Shown: positions 33,212 to 43,514, numbered from the stretch's first letter. The stretch: DNA of 64,000 nt from Bog-756 sp963701325 (GCA_963701325.1 OY969604.1:2232001-2296000), one strand, 5' to 3'. Notes: generated by a model not told the origin, from the letters alone. Made by a program: numbers and translations.

Positions 33212-35386
33212 GTGCGTTGTGCGCGCGGCGCGACCCGGACCGTCGCGACAACACTCGTCCTCCTTGCCGGCCTCCTCCCCGCCCTCATCGCCGGCACGCA
33301 CCCCGCAGATGCCGGCCCGGCTCCGACGACACAGGCCGCTGTCGCCGCGCTTCACGCGTCGGGCCCGCTCGTGCTGCTCGCCCAGACGCCGTGGGTGACC
33401 CCGGGCCAGACCTTCGACCTCCATCTGCAGGCCGCCGTCTCGGCCGGCGCCCAGACAGACCTCGGGGTGGCCGTGGCTGTGTTCCCCTGCCTCTCGAGCG
33501 TTTCCGCATTCGACCAGTCGGTCACCTCCGGGCCGACCGGCTCCCCGATCTCCTCGACCACCGGCGCGCTGCCGCTGCACACGCTCGCCGCGTTGCCGAC
33601 GGGCGGGTTCGACCTCCCGATGCCCGTCGTGACCGGTGGATCGGAGTCAGGTCCCGGGCCGAACGGATCGGGGTTCACCATCCACCTGATCGCGAACGAT
33701 GCCGAGTGCGGAGCGTTTCCCTCGGGCGTCTACCCGGTCCGGGTCCAACTCGTCAACACCGGGAATGGCAGCATCCTCGGCTCGTTGGTCACCCACCTGG
33801 TGTACACCCAGGCAAGCGCCACCACCCAGCGCCTCCGGGTCGCAGTCGTCCTTCCGGTACAGACCACGGTCGGTGCCGCCGTTGCACCGCCGCCCGCCGT
33901 CCTCGTGACGCGACCGGGCGCCGCGATCGCGACGCCGTCGACCGACGCGCTGGCGGCGGTGTCCGGCACGGTCGCCGCAATTTCGGCGCACAGCTCGGTG
34001 CCGGTGACCCTCGAGGTCAGCGGCCAGACCGTCGGCCTCCTCGAGAGCGCCGCCCACCAGACGACGCTCAGCCAGCTGGCGGGGTTGGCCGGTGCCGCGT
34101 CGGTCCACGAGCTGACCGCTGCTCCCTACACACCGGTCGACGCGGCGGCGCTCATCGGCGCGGGACTACCGGACGAGCTGTCCCTGCAGATCGCCCGCGG
34201 CACCGAGGTGGTGGCCGCGGCGACCGGGCAGTCCGTCCCCGATCCGACAGCCGGGCTCGGGGCGTGGATCACCAACGACGGCCTGGACAGTGCCACGGTG
34301 GCAGCCCTCGTGGCCGACGGCTACGGCGAGCTGGTCCTGCCGTCGAGCGCGCTCAGCGGGGCCCCCGCCAGCGGTTCGACGACCCAACCCTTCTCGCTCC
34401 CGGCGGGGCGCGGCTCCACGGTCCGGGTCATGGCCTCCGACCCCGATCTGGCCGCACGGTTCTCGGCCGATCCGGGCGATCCGGTCCTGGCCGCCTACCA
34501 GCTCTCGGCCGAGCTCGCCCAGCTCTACTACGAGCAACCGAACGGCACCTCCCCCCGGGCGGTGGTCGCGGTCGCCTCGGGCTCGTGGACCGACAGTCCC
34601 GCCTTCGTCGACACCCTGCTCGGCTCGCTGTCCGCGAATCCGATGGTCCAGCCGGTCACGACCGACCAGCTCTTCTCCCTCTTCTCGACCCCTGCCGCCT
34701 GTCGCAACGGCGCGTGCCGGCTCGTCGCGCCGAGCGCGCCGAGCGGACTGCCGACCACCGCCATCGTCAGCGAGCGTCAGCGGGTCAACGCCTTCGCCGC
34801 CGCCGCACCGGGCAACCAGGTGCTCGGCCAGCAGCTCGGAGACCTGGTGCTGGCCGGCGAGGCCGAGACCCTCCGGCCTGCCCAGCAGTCGGCCGTCCTC
34901 CACAATGCAGGTGTCGCGGTCGACGCCCAGCTCGGGTTGCTCAGCGTCGAGGGGGACCAGTCGATCACCCTCACCGCCAGCAGCGGGAGGGTGCCGGTGA
35001 CCGTGCTCTCGAACGCCCCCTACGTGGTGACCGGGTCACTCGTCCTCTCGAGCGACAAGCTCCTCTTCGACAACGGTCAGACCCAGTTGTCGATGCGGAT
35101 CACCCTTCCCCCCCGGTACACCAAGGTCGTCTACGTCCACGTCCGGACCAGGGCCTCGGGGACGTTCAGGATGGACGTCGCCCTGCGGTCCCCGGACGGC
35201 CTGCTCCAGCTGGCCACCGGTGAGATCTCGGTGCGATCGACGGCCACCTCTGTGGTCGGGATCGTGCTCTCGATCGGTGCCGTCGCGGTGTTGGTGGTGT
35301 GGTGGGTCCGTACGTCGCGCAAGCGGCGGGTCCTGCGCCTGGCGGAGGAGTCGGTGGATCCGGGCGCGCCCGGTGAGCATCGATGA
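33212..35386 (+). CDS. DUF6049 family secreted/membrane protein (Rv3909-like)
   Basis: About 724 residues. The GTG at 33212 puts a good signal peptide at the N-terminus (TRTVATTLVLLAGLLPALIAG, cleaved near ADA-GPA); the frame stays open back to GTG 33083, so the start is uncertain. A large Ala/Thr/Ser-rich extracytoplasmic region follows, then one membrane helix near the end (SVVGIVLSIGAVAVLVVWW) and a basic tail. Its place directly before murJ, with an ATGA overlap, matches mycobacterial Rv3909-Rv3910. The function is unknown; coupling to MurJ suggests a cell-wall role. Confidence 0.8.
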   Translation: MRCARGATRTVATTLVLLAGLLPALIAGTHPADAGPAPTTQAAVAALHASGPLVLLAQTPWVTPGQTFDLHLQAAVSAGAQTDLGVAVAVFPCLSSVSAFDQSVTSGPTGSPISSTTGALPLHTLAALPTGGFDLPMPVVTGGSESGPGPNGSGFTIHLIANDAECGAFPSGVYPVRVQLVNTGNGSILGSLVTHLVYTQASATTQRLRVAVVLPVQTTVGAAVAPPPAVLVTRPGAAIATPSTDALAAVSGTVAAISAHSSVPVTLEVSGQTVGLLESAAHQTTLSQLAGLAGAASVHELTAAPYTPVDAAALIGAGLPDELSLQIARGTEVVAAATGQSVPDPTAGLGAWITNDGLDSATVAALVADGYGELVLPSSALSGAPASGSTTQPFSLPAGRGSTVRVMASDPDLAARFSADPGDPVLAAYQLSAELAQLYYEQPNGTSPRAVVAVASGSWTDSPAFVDTLLGSLSANPMVQPVTTDQLFSLFSTPAACRNGACRLVAPSAPSGLPTTAIVSERQRVNAFAAAAPGNQVLGQQLGDLVLAGEAETLRPAQQSAVLHNAGVAVDAQLGLLSVEGDQSITLTASSGRVPVTVLSNAPYVVTGSLVLSSDKLLFDNGQTQLSMRITLPPRYTKVVYVHVRTRASGTFRMDVALRSPDGLLQLATGEISVRSTATSVVGIVLSIGAVAVLVVWWVRTSRKRRVLRLAEESVDPGAPGEHR

Positions 35387-37329
35387 GCGAGATCACGGTC
35401 GACGGCCTGCCTCCCGCAGCCGGTGGTGGCCGGCGCAGGCTGGCCGGTGCGACGGTGGGCATGGCGATCGGGACGACCCTGTCCAGGCTCACCGGTGTCG
35501 GCAGGGTGATCGCGCTGACCGCGGCGCTGGGAGGCAGCGGATTCGCCGACGCCTACAACCTCGCCAACACCACCCCCAACATCATCACCGACATCGTCAT
35601 CGGCGGCGTCCTGGCCGCCACCTTCGTGCCCGTCTTCGTCTCCCAGCTCACGACCCGGACGGCCGACGAAGCCTGGGAGGCCATCTCCGCGGTGGTCACG
35701 GTGACCGCGACCGTCCTGGTGGTGGCCACCGTTGCCTTCTTCGTCCTCACGCCATCCATCGTGGACCTCTACACCGTCACCAACCACCACGCGGATGTGC
35801 ACCAACAACAACAGGTGGCCATCTTTCTGCTGCGCTGGTTCGTCCCCCAGCTCACCTGTTACGGGTTGATCGCCCTCTTCAGCGCCCTCTTGAACACCCG
35901 GGGGAAGTTCGCGGCGCCGATGTTCGCCCCCATCGCCAACAACCTCGTGGTCATCGCGGTCCTCGCCTGGTTCCACACACTGGTCCCCCACCCCGACCTC
36001 GCCTCGATCGACGCGCACCACACCGCACTGGTCCTCCTCGGCCTCGGCACCACCCTCGGGGTGGTGGTCCAAGCCGTCCTGCTGGTCCCGTCGCTGCTCC
36101 GGTCCGACCTCCACCTGCGATTCCTCTGGCGCCCGGGTCACGAGGCGATGCGCCGGATCACCCGGCTGGCCGGATGGACGTTCGGGATCGTGCTCTCCAA
36201 CCAGGTCGCCCTCGTCGTGGTCCTCGCGCTGGCCGACGGGGCCAAGGTTCCGGGGGCCGTCTCGGCCTACACCTACGCCTACACCTTCTTCCAGCTGCCC
36301 TATGGGGTGGTGGCCGTGTCGGTGATGGCCGCGGTGACCCCCTCGCTGTCCGCCCGGTGGGCAAAGGGTGACCTGGTCGCCTTCCGCCACCGCATGGCCT
36401 TCGGCCTCCGCGGCATCCTGGCCATCATCATCCCGTCGGCGGTGGGCATGGTGATCCTGGCCCACCCGCTCATCGACCTCGTGCTCAACCACGCGGCCGA
36501 GACCTCCGCCGAGGCCGACGCCACCGCCACGGCCCTCGCCATGTTCGCGCTCGGCTTGCCCGGGTTCTGCACGTTCCTCTACATGGTGCGGGTCCTCCAG
36601 GCCATGCAGGACACCCGCACCGCCTTTCGCATCTACCTGGTCGAGAACGGGATCAACATCGTCCTCGGGATCCTCCTCGTCGGCCCCCTCGGGGTGCGCG
36701 GTCTGGCCCTGTCGGTCTCGATCGCCTATTCGGTGGCGGCCGTCCTCGGCCTCTCGGTGGTGCGGTCGCGGGTCGGTGGGCTCGGCGGGGACGATCTCAC
36801 GACACCGGTCATCCGGGTGCTCGGAGCGTCCGCGGTGATGGCGGTCACCACCGTCCTCACCCTCAGCGTGTCCGGGGCCGATTCCGGAGTGGCCCTGCTC
36901 GGTCGGGTGGTCGGCGCAGTCCTGGTGGGCGCGGTCACCTATGTCGGAGCTGCCGCGGTGCTCGGGGAGCGAGCGGCCCGCCGCGCAGCTGTCGACCGCG
37001 CGGCCGCGCGCCGGGTCACAACCGCACCGGTCACCGTCGAGCCATCCGGACGCCCCGGTGAGACCGACTCGTCGTCGGTACGGTTGATCGACCCGGCTTC
37101 CGGAGAACCCACCTCGTCGGTGCGGTTCCGTGGCAGACTCGACGACGAACCTGCAGGTCCTCCGGTTCGCCATCTCCGTCCGGTGCCGAACAGTTCGGGG
37201 GATCTCCCCGAAGGCGCATCGGTGGACGGCCCGGCCACCGGCGACGGGTCGGGGGAGGTACCGGTGGAGCCCAGGCTCCCGGACGAGGAGGAGGAGACCC
37301 ATGGCCCGGATCCGGGTGGTCACCGATAG
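35383..37329 (+). CDS. murJ: Lipid II flippase MurJ (MviN family)
   Basis: 648 residues. Fourteen or so membrane helices cover about 20-530, with MurJ landmarks GVGRVIALTAALGGSGFADAY-type start, NTTPNIITDIV, FSALLNTRGKFAAPMFAP and LPYGVVAVSVMAAVTPSLS. It flips lipid-linked peptidoglycan precursor to the outer face. A polar C-terminal extension of about 110 residues follows, rich in Pro/Gly/acidic residues. The mycobacterial orthologue has a pseudokinase in this position; no such domain is visible here. Confidence 0.94.
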   Translation: MSEITVDGLPPAAGGGRRRLAGATVGMAIGTTLSRLTGVGRVIALTAALGGSGFADAYNLANTTPNIITDIVIGGVLAATFVPVFVSQLTTRTADEAWEAISAVVTVTATVLVVATVAFFVLTPSIVDLYTVTNHHADVHQQQQVAIFLLRWFVPQLTCYGLIALFSALLNTRGKFAAPMFAPIANNLVVIAVLAWFHTLVPHPDLASIDAHHTALVLLGLGTTLGVVVQAVLLVPSLLRSDLHLRFLWRPGHEAMRRITRLAGWTFGIVLSNQVALVVVLALADGAKVPGAVSAYTYAYTFFQLPYGVVAVSVMAAVTPSLSARWAKGDLVAFRHRMAFGLRGILAIIIPSAVGMVILAHPLIDLVLNHAAETSAEADATATALAMFALGLPGFCTFLYMVRVLQAMQDTRTAFRIYLVENGINIVLGILLVGPLGVRGLALSVSIAYSVAAVLGLSVVRSRVGGLGGDDLTTPVIRVLGASAVMAVTTVLTLSVSGADSGVALLGRVVGAVLVGAVTYVGAAAVLGERAARRAAVDRAAARRVTTAPVTVEPSGRPGETDSSSVRLIDPASGEPTSSVRFRGRLDDEPAGPPVRHLRPVPNSSGDLPEGASVDGPATGDGSGEVPVEPRLPDEEEETHGPDPGGHR

Positions 37330-38142
37330 CGCGTGCGACCTGACAACCGAACTGGCCGAGCAGCACGGTGTCACCATCGTCCCCCTCTCGATCCGCTTCG
37401 GCTCCGAGGAGTACGTGGACGGCTCGACCCTCTCGACCGACGACTTCTGGGCGCGCTGCAAGTCCAGCCCGGTGCTACCCGAGACCGCGGCACCTTCTCC
37501 GGGCGCATTCCAAGAGGCCTTCCTCGAGGCAGCCAGACAGGGATACGACGGCGTGCTCTGCCTCACGCTCTCGGGCGGGGTCTCGGCCACCCTCCAGGCG
37601 GCGACCGCCGCATCCAAATCGGTGTCCGACACCATCGCGGTGCGCGCAGTCGACTCGCGGTCGCTGACTCTGGGCCTCGGCCTCATGGTCATCGACATCG
37701 CCGAGCGTGCCGCGGCGGGAGCCGGCCTCGACGAACTCGAGGCCCGCGTCGCGGCACTGGTCCCACGGGCGAGCGTCTACGGCGCGGTCGACACGCTCGA
37801 GCACCTGGAGAAAGGGGGCCGGATCGGGGGGCGCGCGCGCTCCTCGGCTCCCTCCTCTCGATCAAGCCGGTGGTCACGCTCGTCGACGGCGTGGTCGAGG
37901 AGGAGTCCAAACAGCGCACGCGGGTGCGCTCCCTCCAGTACCTGGCCGACAAGGCACGCGACGCCCCACCGCTGAGCCGGATCGCGGTGGCCAACGGTGC
38001 CGCTGCGGACATCGAACGGTTCGTCGCCCTGCTCTCCGACGTGAAGAGCGAGCACCCGCTCCTGGTCTGCGATCTCGGGCCGGTCGTGGGCACCCATACC
38101 GGTCCCGGCACCATCGGCCTCTGCATGCTCACCGTGGATTGA
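37301..38142 (+). pseudogene. DegV family fatty-acid-binding protein, frameshifted
   Basis: ATG 37301 starts a DegV protein (MARIRVVTDSACDL, LPETAAPSPGAFQEAF, LSGGVSATLQAA, VDSRSLTLGLGL, VDTLEHLEKGGRIGG) that breaks at the G6 run at 37826-37831. The remainder (ARALLGSLLSIKPVVTL, then TRVRSLQYLADKARD and HTGPGTIGL to the stop at 38142) is one frame over. One extra G would restore a normal 280-residue protein. DegV proteins carry fatty acids to kinase FakA. The start lies within the murJ 3' end. The tail beyond the break is intact, so a base-calling error is as likely as a pseudogene. Confidence 0.88.
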
Positions 38143-38195
38143 GGAGTCGTCGGGACCGGCTCTCCTGACCAGGGGGGTCGCGCGGACGCGCAGAG

Positions 38196-38201
38196 TATCC
38201 T
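38196..38201 (+). promoter_or_regulatory. -10 element of a leaderless gene
   Basis: TATCCT lies 6 bases before ATG 38208 with no ribosome-binding site between. It starts the small membrane protein-trxB unit. Confidence 0.5.
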
Positions 38202-38207
38202 CAGCCC

Positions 38208-38564
38208 ATGGATCCCAAGCCCGATGCCCATGCGTCCGTTCTCCCGGGCCTGGACGCGCTCAACGACCTGCCGACCCGTGGCGCGGACGCGGTCGACACG
38301 CTGGTCGATCTGGTCCGCAACAAGGCGGTCCGGCCGCTCACCCTGGCCACCCGGGCCATCGTCTTCGGAATAATCGTCCTGGTCGCGAGCGTTGTTGTGC
38401 TGACACTCCTCTCGATCACCCTGATCCGCCTGCTGACCGTCTACGCATTCGACGGCCGGGTGTGGCTCTCGGACCTGGTGGTGGGGGCCGTGTTCGTCAT
38501 CATCGGGGTGGTCGCCTGGAGCCAGCGGATCGATCGCTCCGCCCGCAACGGAGGAAGCGCGTGA
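38208..38564 (+). CDS. Small two-helix membrane protein
   Basis: 118 residues with a polar, amphipathic N-terminal 45 residues, membrane helices at about 46-72 (IVFGIIVLVASVVVLTLLS) and 85-103 (LVVGAVFVIIGVVAW), and a basic tail. No named family is recognised; the layout resembles small phage-holin-like or DUF actinobacterial proteins. It overlaps the trxB start by four bases (GTGA), so it is co-translated with the thioredoxin reductase. Confidence 0.75.
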   Translation: MDPKPDAHASVLPGLDALNDLPTRGADAVDTLVDLVRNKAVRPLTLATRAIVFGIIVLVASVVVLTLLSITLIRLLTVYAFDGRVWLSDLVVGAVFVIIGVVAWSQRIDRSARNGGSA

Positions 38565-39529
38565 TCGAGTCGCGGCAGGTGGTCATCGTCGGATCCGGGC
38601 CGGCCGGCCTGACCGCGGCGGTCTACGCCGCCCGGGCGCAACTCTCCCCACTGGTCATCGAAGGGGAGCCGTCGTCGACGAGCGACCAGCCGGGGGGCCA
38701 GCTCATGCTCACCACCGATGTCGAGAACTACCCCGGCTTCGTCGAGGGGATCATGGGTCCGGAGCTCATGCAGGCCTTCCGTGAGCAGGCGGCCCGGTTC
38801 GGCGCCGACTACCTGACGGCCAAGGTCTCCCGGGTCGACCTTTCCGGCCGCCCCTTCGGGCTCTGGGTCGGGGATCCCGACAGCGCGGAGCCGACCATCG
38901 AGGCCGACGCTCTCATCGTCGCCACCGGCGCCAAGTCACTGATGCTCGGTCTCCCCGGCGAAGAGCGACTGCTCGGGTACGGCGTGTCGACGTGTGCCAC
39001 CTGTGACGGATTCTTCTTCCGCGGCAAGGACATTGCGGTCGTCGGAGGCGGAGACTCCGCACTCGAAGAGGCCCTGTTCCTCACCCGGTTCGCCGACTCG
39101 GTCACGATCATCCACCGGCGCGGTGAGCTGCGCGCCTCCAAGGTCATGCAGCAACGGGCATTCGCCCACCCGAAGATCGTCTTCCGGTGGAACGCCTCGG
39201 TCACCGAGGTGCTGGGCGAGACCACGCTGTCGGGAGTCATGCTCCGCGACAACCTGAGCGAGGAGGAGTCGCTCCTGCCGCTGTCCGGGTTGTTCGTGGC
39301 CATCGGGCACCAGCCCAACACCGAGCTGTTCAAGGGTCAGCTGGACATGGAGGACACCGGCTACCTGCGCACGATGGACGGCACCCGCACCAATGTGGAC
39401 GGGGTCTTCGCCTGTGGCGACGTTCAGGACCACCGCTATCGGCAGGCCGTCACCGCTGCCGGGTCGGGTTGCATGGCTGCCATCGACGTCGAGCGGTGGC
39501 TCGAGGAGCGCCAGGCGGGCGTGGCCTGA
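38561..39529 (+). CDS. trxB: Thioredoxin reductase
   Basis: 322 residues. FAD-binding VVIVGSGPAGLTAAVYAARA at the N-terminus, redox pair Cys145-AT-Cys148 (CATCDG), NADPH-binding VVGGGDSALEEALF, and the closing GVFACGDVQDHRYRQA. It reduces thioredoxin with NADPH. GTG 38561 overlaps the upstream gene. trxA follows after 118 bases that contain a hairpin, so both genes are functionally paired but may not share all transcripts. Confidence 0.95.
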   Translation: MIESRQVVIVGSGPAGLTAAVYAARAQLSPLVIEGEPSSTSDQPGGQLMLTTDVENYPGFVEGIMGPELMQAFREQAARFGADYLTAKVSRVDLSGRPFGLWVGDPDSAEPTIEADALIVATGAKSLMLGLPGEERLLGYGVSTCATCDGFFFRGKDIAVVGGGDSALEEALFLTRFADSVTIIHRRGELRASKVMQQRAFAHPKIVFRWNASVTEVLGETTLSGVMLRDNLSEEESLLPLSGLFVAIGHQPNTELFKGQLDMEDTGYLRTMDGTRTNVDGVFACGDVQDHRYRQAVTAAGSGCMAAIDVERWLEERQAGVA

Positions 39530-39556
39530 CCGGCGCGCCGAGACCCCGCGCGCCGG
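39530..39556. terminator. Perfect 9-bp hairpin after trxB
   Basis: CCGGCGCGC and GCGCGCCGG pair perfectly around a 9-base loop, beginning one base after the trxB stop codon. It probably ends or attenuates the trxB transcript before trxA. Confidence 0.55.
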
Positions 39557-39647
39557 TGCGGGAATGAGACACCGTCCCCGATGGTTGACCTAGCGTGTCC
39601 GACGAGAGACACGGCTCGGCCCAAAGGGGCCAGGAGGAACCGGCATC

Positions 39648-39974
39648 ATGAGTGAGAAGATCGCGACCCTGAGCGACGCTAGTTTTGACGAGCATGTCAA
39701 GTCCTCGGAGGTTCCCGTGCTCGTGGACTTCTGGGCGGAGTGGTGTGGCCCGTGCAAGATGATCGCCCCGGTACTCGAGGAGATCGCCTCGGAGCAAGAG
39801 GGGAAGCTCGGGGTGGCCAAGCTCAACATCGACGACAATCTCGACATCACCCGACGCTTCGATGTGATGAGCATCCCGACCCTCATCCTGTTCAAGGACG
39901 GGGAGCCCGCCGTACGCATCGTCGGGGCAAAGGGCAAGGGCCAGCTGCTCCAGGAGTTGTCGGCCTACCTCTGA
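39648..39974 (+). CDS. trxA: Thioredoxin
   Basis: 108 residues, a standard single-domain thioredoxin with the active site W-Cys33-GP-Cys36, FWAEWCGPCKM, and the cis-proline loop MSIPTLILF. It is the cytosolic dithiol reductant recycled by the adjacent TrxB. ATG 39648 follows AGGAGGAACCGGCATC. Confidence 0.97.
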   Translation: MSEKIATLSDASFDEHVKSSEVPVLVDFWAEWCGPCKMIAPVLEEIASEQEGKLGVAKLNIDDNLDITRRFDVMSIPTLILFKDGEPAVRIVGAKGKGQLLQELSAYL

Positions 39975-40008
39975 GCACCCGGGCCGGGGGCGCCGGACCG
40001 GGTCGGGC

Positions 40009-40995
40009 GTGACCCCGGAAGGCGAGATCCACCTGGGCATCGGGGCAGAAGGGCAGGCGGTGGCGGACATCCAGCGGCGCCTCGCCGAACTGGACTGCCC
40101 TCCAGGAGTCGACCCGACGGGCTCCTTCCGGGAGGGCACCCGTGCGGCAGTCGAAGCCTTCCAGTACCGACGCGGTCTCCGGGTCGACGGCGTCTGCGGC
40201 CGCCAGACCTGGTCTGCACTGGTCGAGGCGGGACGCCGCCTCGGCGATCGGTTCCTCTATCGGCGCTCCCCCATGCTCCGCGGCGACGACGTCGCCGAAC
40301 TGCAGCAGCGGTTGAGCGCCCTCGGATTCGACACCGGCCGGGTCGACGGCATCTTCGGCGATCTCACGTCGGCCGCGCTCGGCGAGTTCCAGCGAAATGC
40401 CGGACTCCCGGTCGACGGGATCGCCGGGGCTGCAACCGTGTCCGAGCTCCTGCGGTTCGGTTCCCGACACGACGGTACCGAATTGGTGACCTCGGTCCGG
40501 GACCGCGAGCTCCTGCGCCAGGCGCCGCGCACCCTGGCCGGCCGCACGGTCGCCATCGGCGAGGAGGGTGGGCTCGGCGCCACCGCCGGCGCGGTGCGCC
40601 GCCTGCTGGTGAGCCACGGTGCGCTGGTCACCACCCACCACCATCCGGACAGTTCGGTCCAGGCCTCCGAGGCCAACGCAGCCCGGGCCGAGGTCTACGT
40701 GGGCATCCGGCTCGGCCAGAGCGAGGGATGTTCGACTGCCTACTACGAGGGCTACCGGTACTCGTCGCCCGGCGGGCGGCGACTGGCCGATCTCCTTCAC
40801 GTGACCCTCTCCCATACCCTGGGGCTCCCCGACCGCGGCAGCCACGGCATGTCGCTCTCGCTGTTACGCGAGACCAGGATGCCGGCGGTGCTCTGCGAGA
40901 TCGGGCCCGCATCGGTGGTGGTCGAGCGTTCGACCATCATCGCCCAGGCCGTGGTCGACTCGCTCACCGAGTGGGTCGACACCGCCTGGGACTGA
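40009..40995 (+). CDS. CwlM-like protein: two peptidoglycan-binding domains plus degenerate amidase_3
   Basis: 328 residues. Two PG_binding_1 repeats occupy about 10-75 and 85-145 (VADIQRRLAELDCPPG, DDVAELQQRLSALGFDTG). The rest has the amidase_3 fold in outline (TAGAVRRLLVSHGA, SSPGGRRLADLL, MPAVLCEIGP). The zinc ligands of active enzymes are lost: the first-strand histidine motif is GEEGG here, and the usual SxHxN is VGIRLG. It is therefore probably a non-catalytic regulator. Its place beside trxA and parB matches mycobacterial CwlM, which regulates peptidoglycan synthesis through MurA. GTG 40009 is the start. Confidence 0.85.
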   Translation: MTPEGEIHLGIGAEGQAVADIQRRLAELDCPPGVDPTGSFREGTRAAVEAFQYRRGLRVDGVCGRQTWSALVEAGRRLGDRFLYRRSPMLRGDDVAELQQRLSALGFDTGRVDGIFGDLTSAALGEFQRNAGLPVDGIAGAATVSELLRFGSRHDGTELVTSVRDRELLRQAPRTLAGRTVAIGEEGGLGATAGAVRRLLVSHGALVTTHHHPDSSVQASEANAARAEVYVGIRLGQSEGCSTAYYEGYRYSSPGGRRLADLLHVTLSHTLGLPDRGSHGMSLSLLRETRMPAVLCEIGPASVVVERSTIIAQAVVDSLTEWVDTAWD

Positions 40996-41037
40996 ACCGA
41001 TCCGGTGGGTGGACCTTCACTTCAGGTCGGTGCTGAC

Positions 41038-41074
41038 GGTAATCCACAACTTCATGCACAGGTTGTGGATTACC
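41038..41074. repeat. 13-bp perfect inverted repeat with DnaA-box-like arms
   Basis: GGTAATCCACAAC (41038-41050) and its exact reverse complement (41062-41074) are separated by 11 bases. Each arm contains TAATCCACA, one base from the DnaA box TTATCCACA. The site is between the convergent cwlM-like and parB genes, so it could act as a terminator hairpin, a DnaA-binding pair, or both. Confidence 0.6.
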
Positions 41075-41183
41075 GAAGGTCTACAGGCGGTTGAGGGATC
41101 GATCCCAACACGGAGAGTGCCCTTATGAGCTGGGATGACGCGTATTATGTCTCCGGATTCCCACTCAACGTGAGGTCCCACAT

Positions 41184-42144
41184 TCACACACCGGCAACCT
41201 CGGTCCCGCCCACCATGAGCTTGTAGATCCGTTCGAGGTCTTCGAGCGTGGCGAACTCGACGATGACCTTCCCCCGCTTGGAGGAGAGGTCGACCTTCAC
41301 CCTCGTATTGAGGTGGCTCGAGAGCAGTTCCTCGAGTTCGAGGATCCCCGGGGGCGGCAGCCGTCGCGGACCGGTGAGAGCGGTCGGCGCCCCGCCTGCT
41401 GCCGCATCGCCGTCTTCGACCGCGTCGAGTCCCGAGACAGCGGGAACACCGGTCAGGGCCCGTCCACCGATCGCACCAGGTCCTTCGTTGTGCTCCCGCA
41501 CGAGGTCCTCGACGGCACGGACGGTGAGCCCGTCGGCCACCGCCGATTTTGCAAGGACCTCCTGGTACCCGCGGTCGGGTGTGCCGAGCAGCGCCCGCGC
41601 ATGCCCCGGGGAGATCTGTCCCTCGGCAAGGAGGCGCTGCACCCCCGAGGGGAGCTGCAGCAGTCGCAGGATGTTGGTCACCGCGGTGCGGCTCTTGCCG
41701 ACCCGAGTGGCCACTCGGTCGTGGGTGAACCCGAACTCCTCGATCAGCTGCTGGTAGGCCGCTGCCTCCTCGAGGACGTTGAGGTCCTGCCGGTGCAGGT
41801 TCTCCACCAGAGCCTGCTCGAGACTGTGCGTGTCGTCGGCCGACTGGAGCAAGACGGGGATCGTGTGCAGGCCCGCCCTGCGGGCGGCACGCCACCGACG
41901 CTCGCCGGCGATGAGCTCGAACTCGTCGGATGCCTCGCCGCCGATACGGCGGACGAGGACCGGCTGGAGCACTCCGAGCTCCTTGATGGAGGCGGCGAGC
42001 GAGGACATGGTCTCCTCGTCGAAATGGACCCGCGGCTGGCGCGGGTTCGGCCGGATGCTCGCGATCGGGACTTCCTGCAGCGCCGACGACCGGTCTCCGG
42101 TGACCTCGGTGGGGATGAGTGCGCTCAGGCCCTTTCCCAGACCG

Positions 42145-42158
<14 letters not shown>
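41184..42158 (-). CDS. parB: Chromosome partition protein ParB
   Basis: 324 residues. The basic N-terminus RRSGLGKGLSALIP contacts ParA; the CTP-binding/hydrolysing core has GERRWRAARRAGL (85-97) and ENLHRQDLNVLEEA; the helix-turn-helix (RVATRVGKSRTAVTN) binds parS; the C-terminal dimerisation domain ends at about 320. ParB loads at parS and slides as a clamp to organise the origin. The start overlaps the parA end by 14 bases. Two parS sites lie upstream of parA. Confidence 0.96.
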
Positions 42159-43278
<1,120 letters not shown>

Positions 43279-43446
43279 CGCCCCCTCGCTCCCGGTCCCC
43301 TCGCCGGAGTTGGGCTCGATCGACTGGGGGCTCTCCGGCGACGGCCTGTTCCGACCACGACGTAGGCCGCGGATTAGCGTCTCCTCGAGTAGGCAGGGTT
43401 CAAGGGCTTCATCCTCCCCTCCACGGGCTCAGAGGTCAAGCATTCT

Positions 43447-43478
43447 CGTTGAGATGTTCCACGTGGAACATCTCAACG
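43447..43478. other. parS: parS site within a perfect 32-bp palindrome
   Basis: The core TGTTCCACGTGGAACA (43455-43470) differs from the canonical TGTTTCACGTGAAACA only in a symmetric base pair. Perfect symmetry continues outwards 8 bases on each side, to CGTTGAGA/TCTCAACG. It lies between rsmG and parA. Confidence 0.93.
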
Positions 43479-43514
43479 GACGTCTCAGGGGATCGATCGG
43501 GCATCCCTGCCGGA

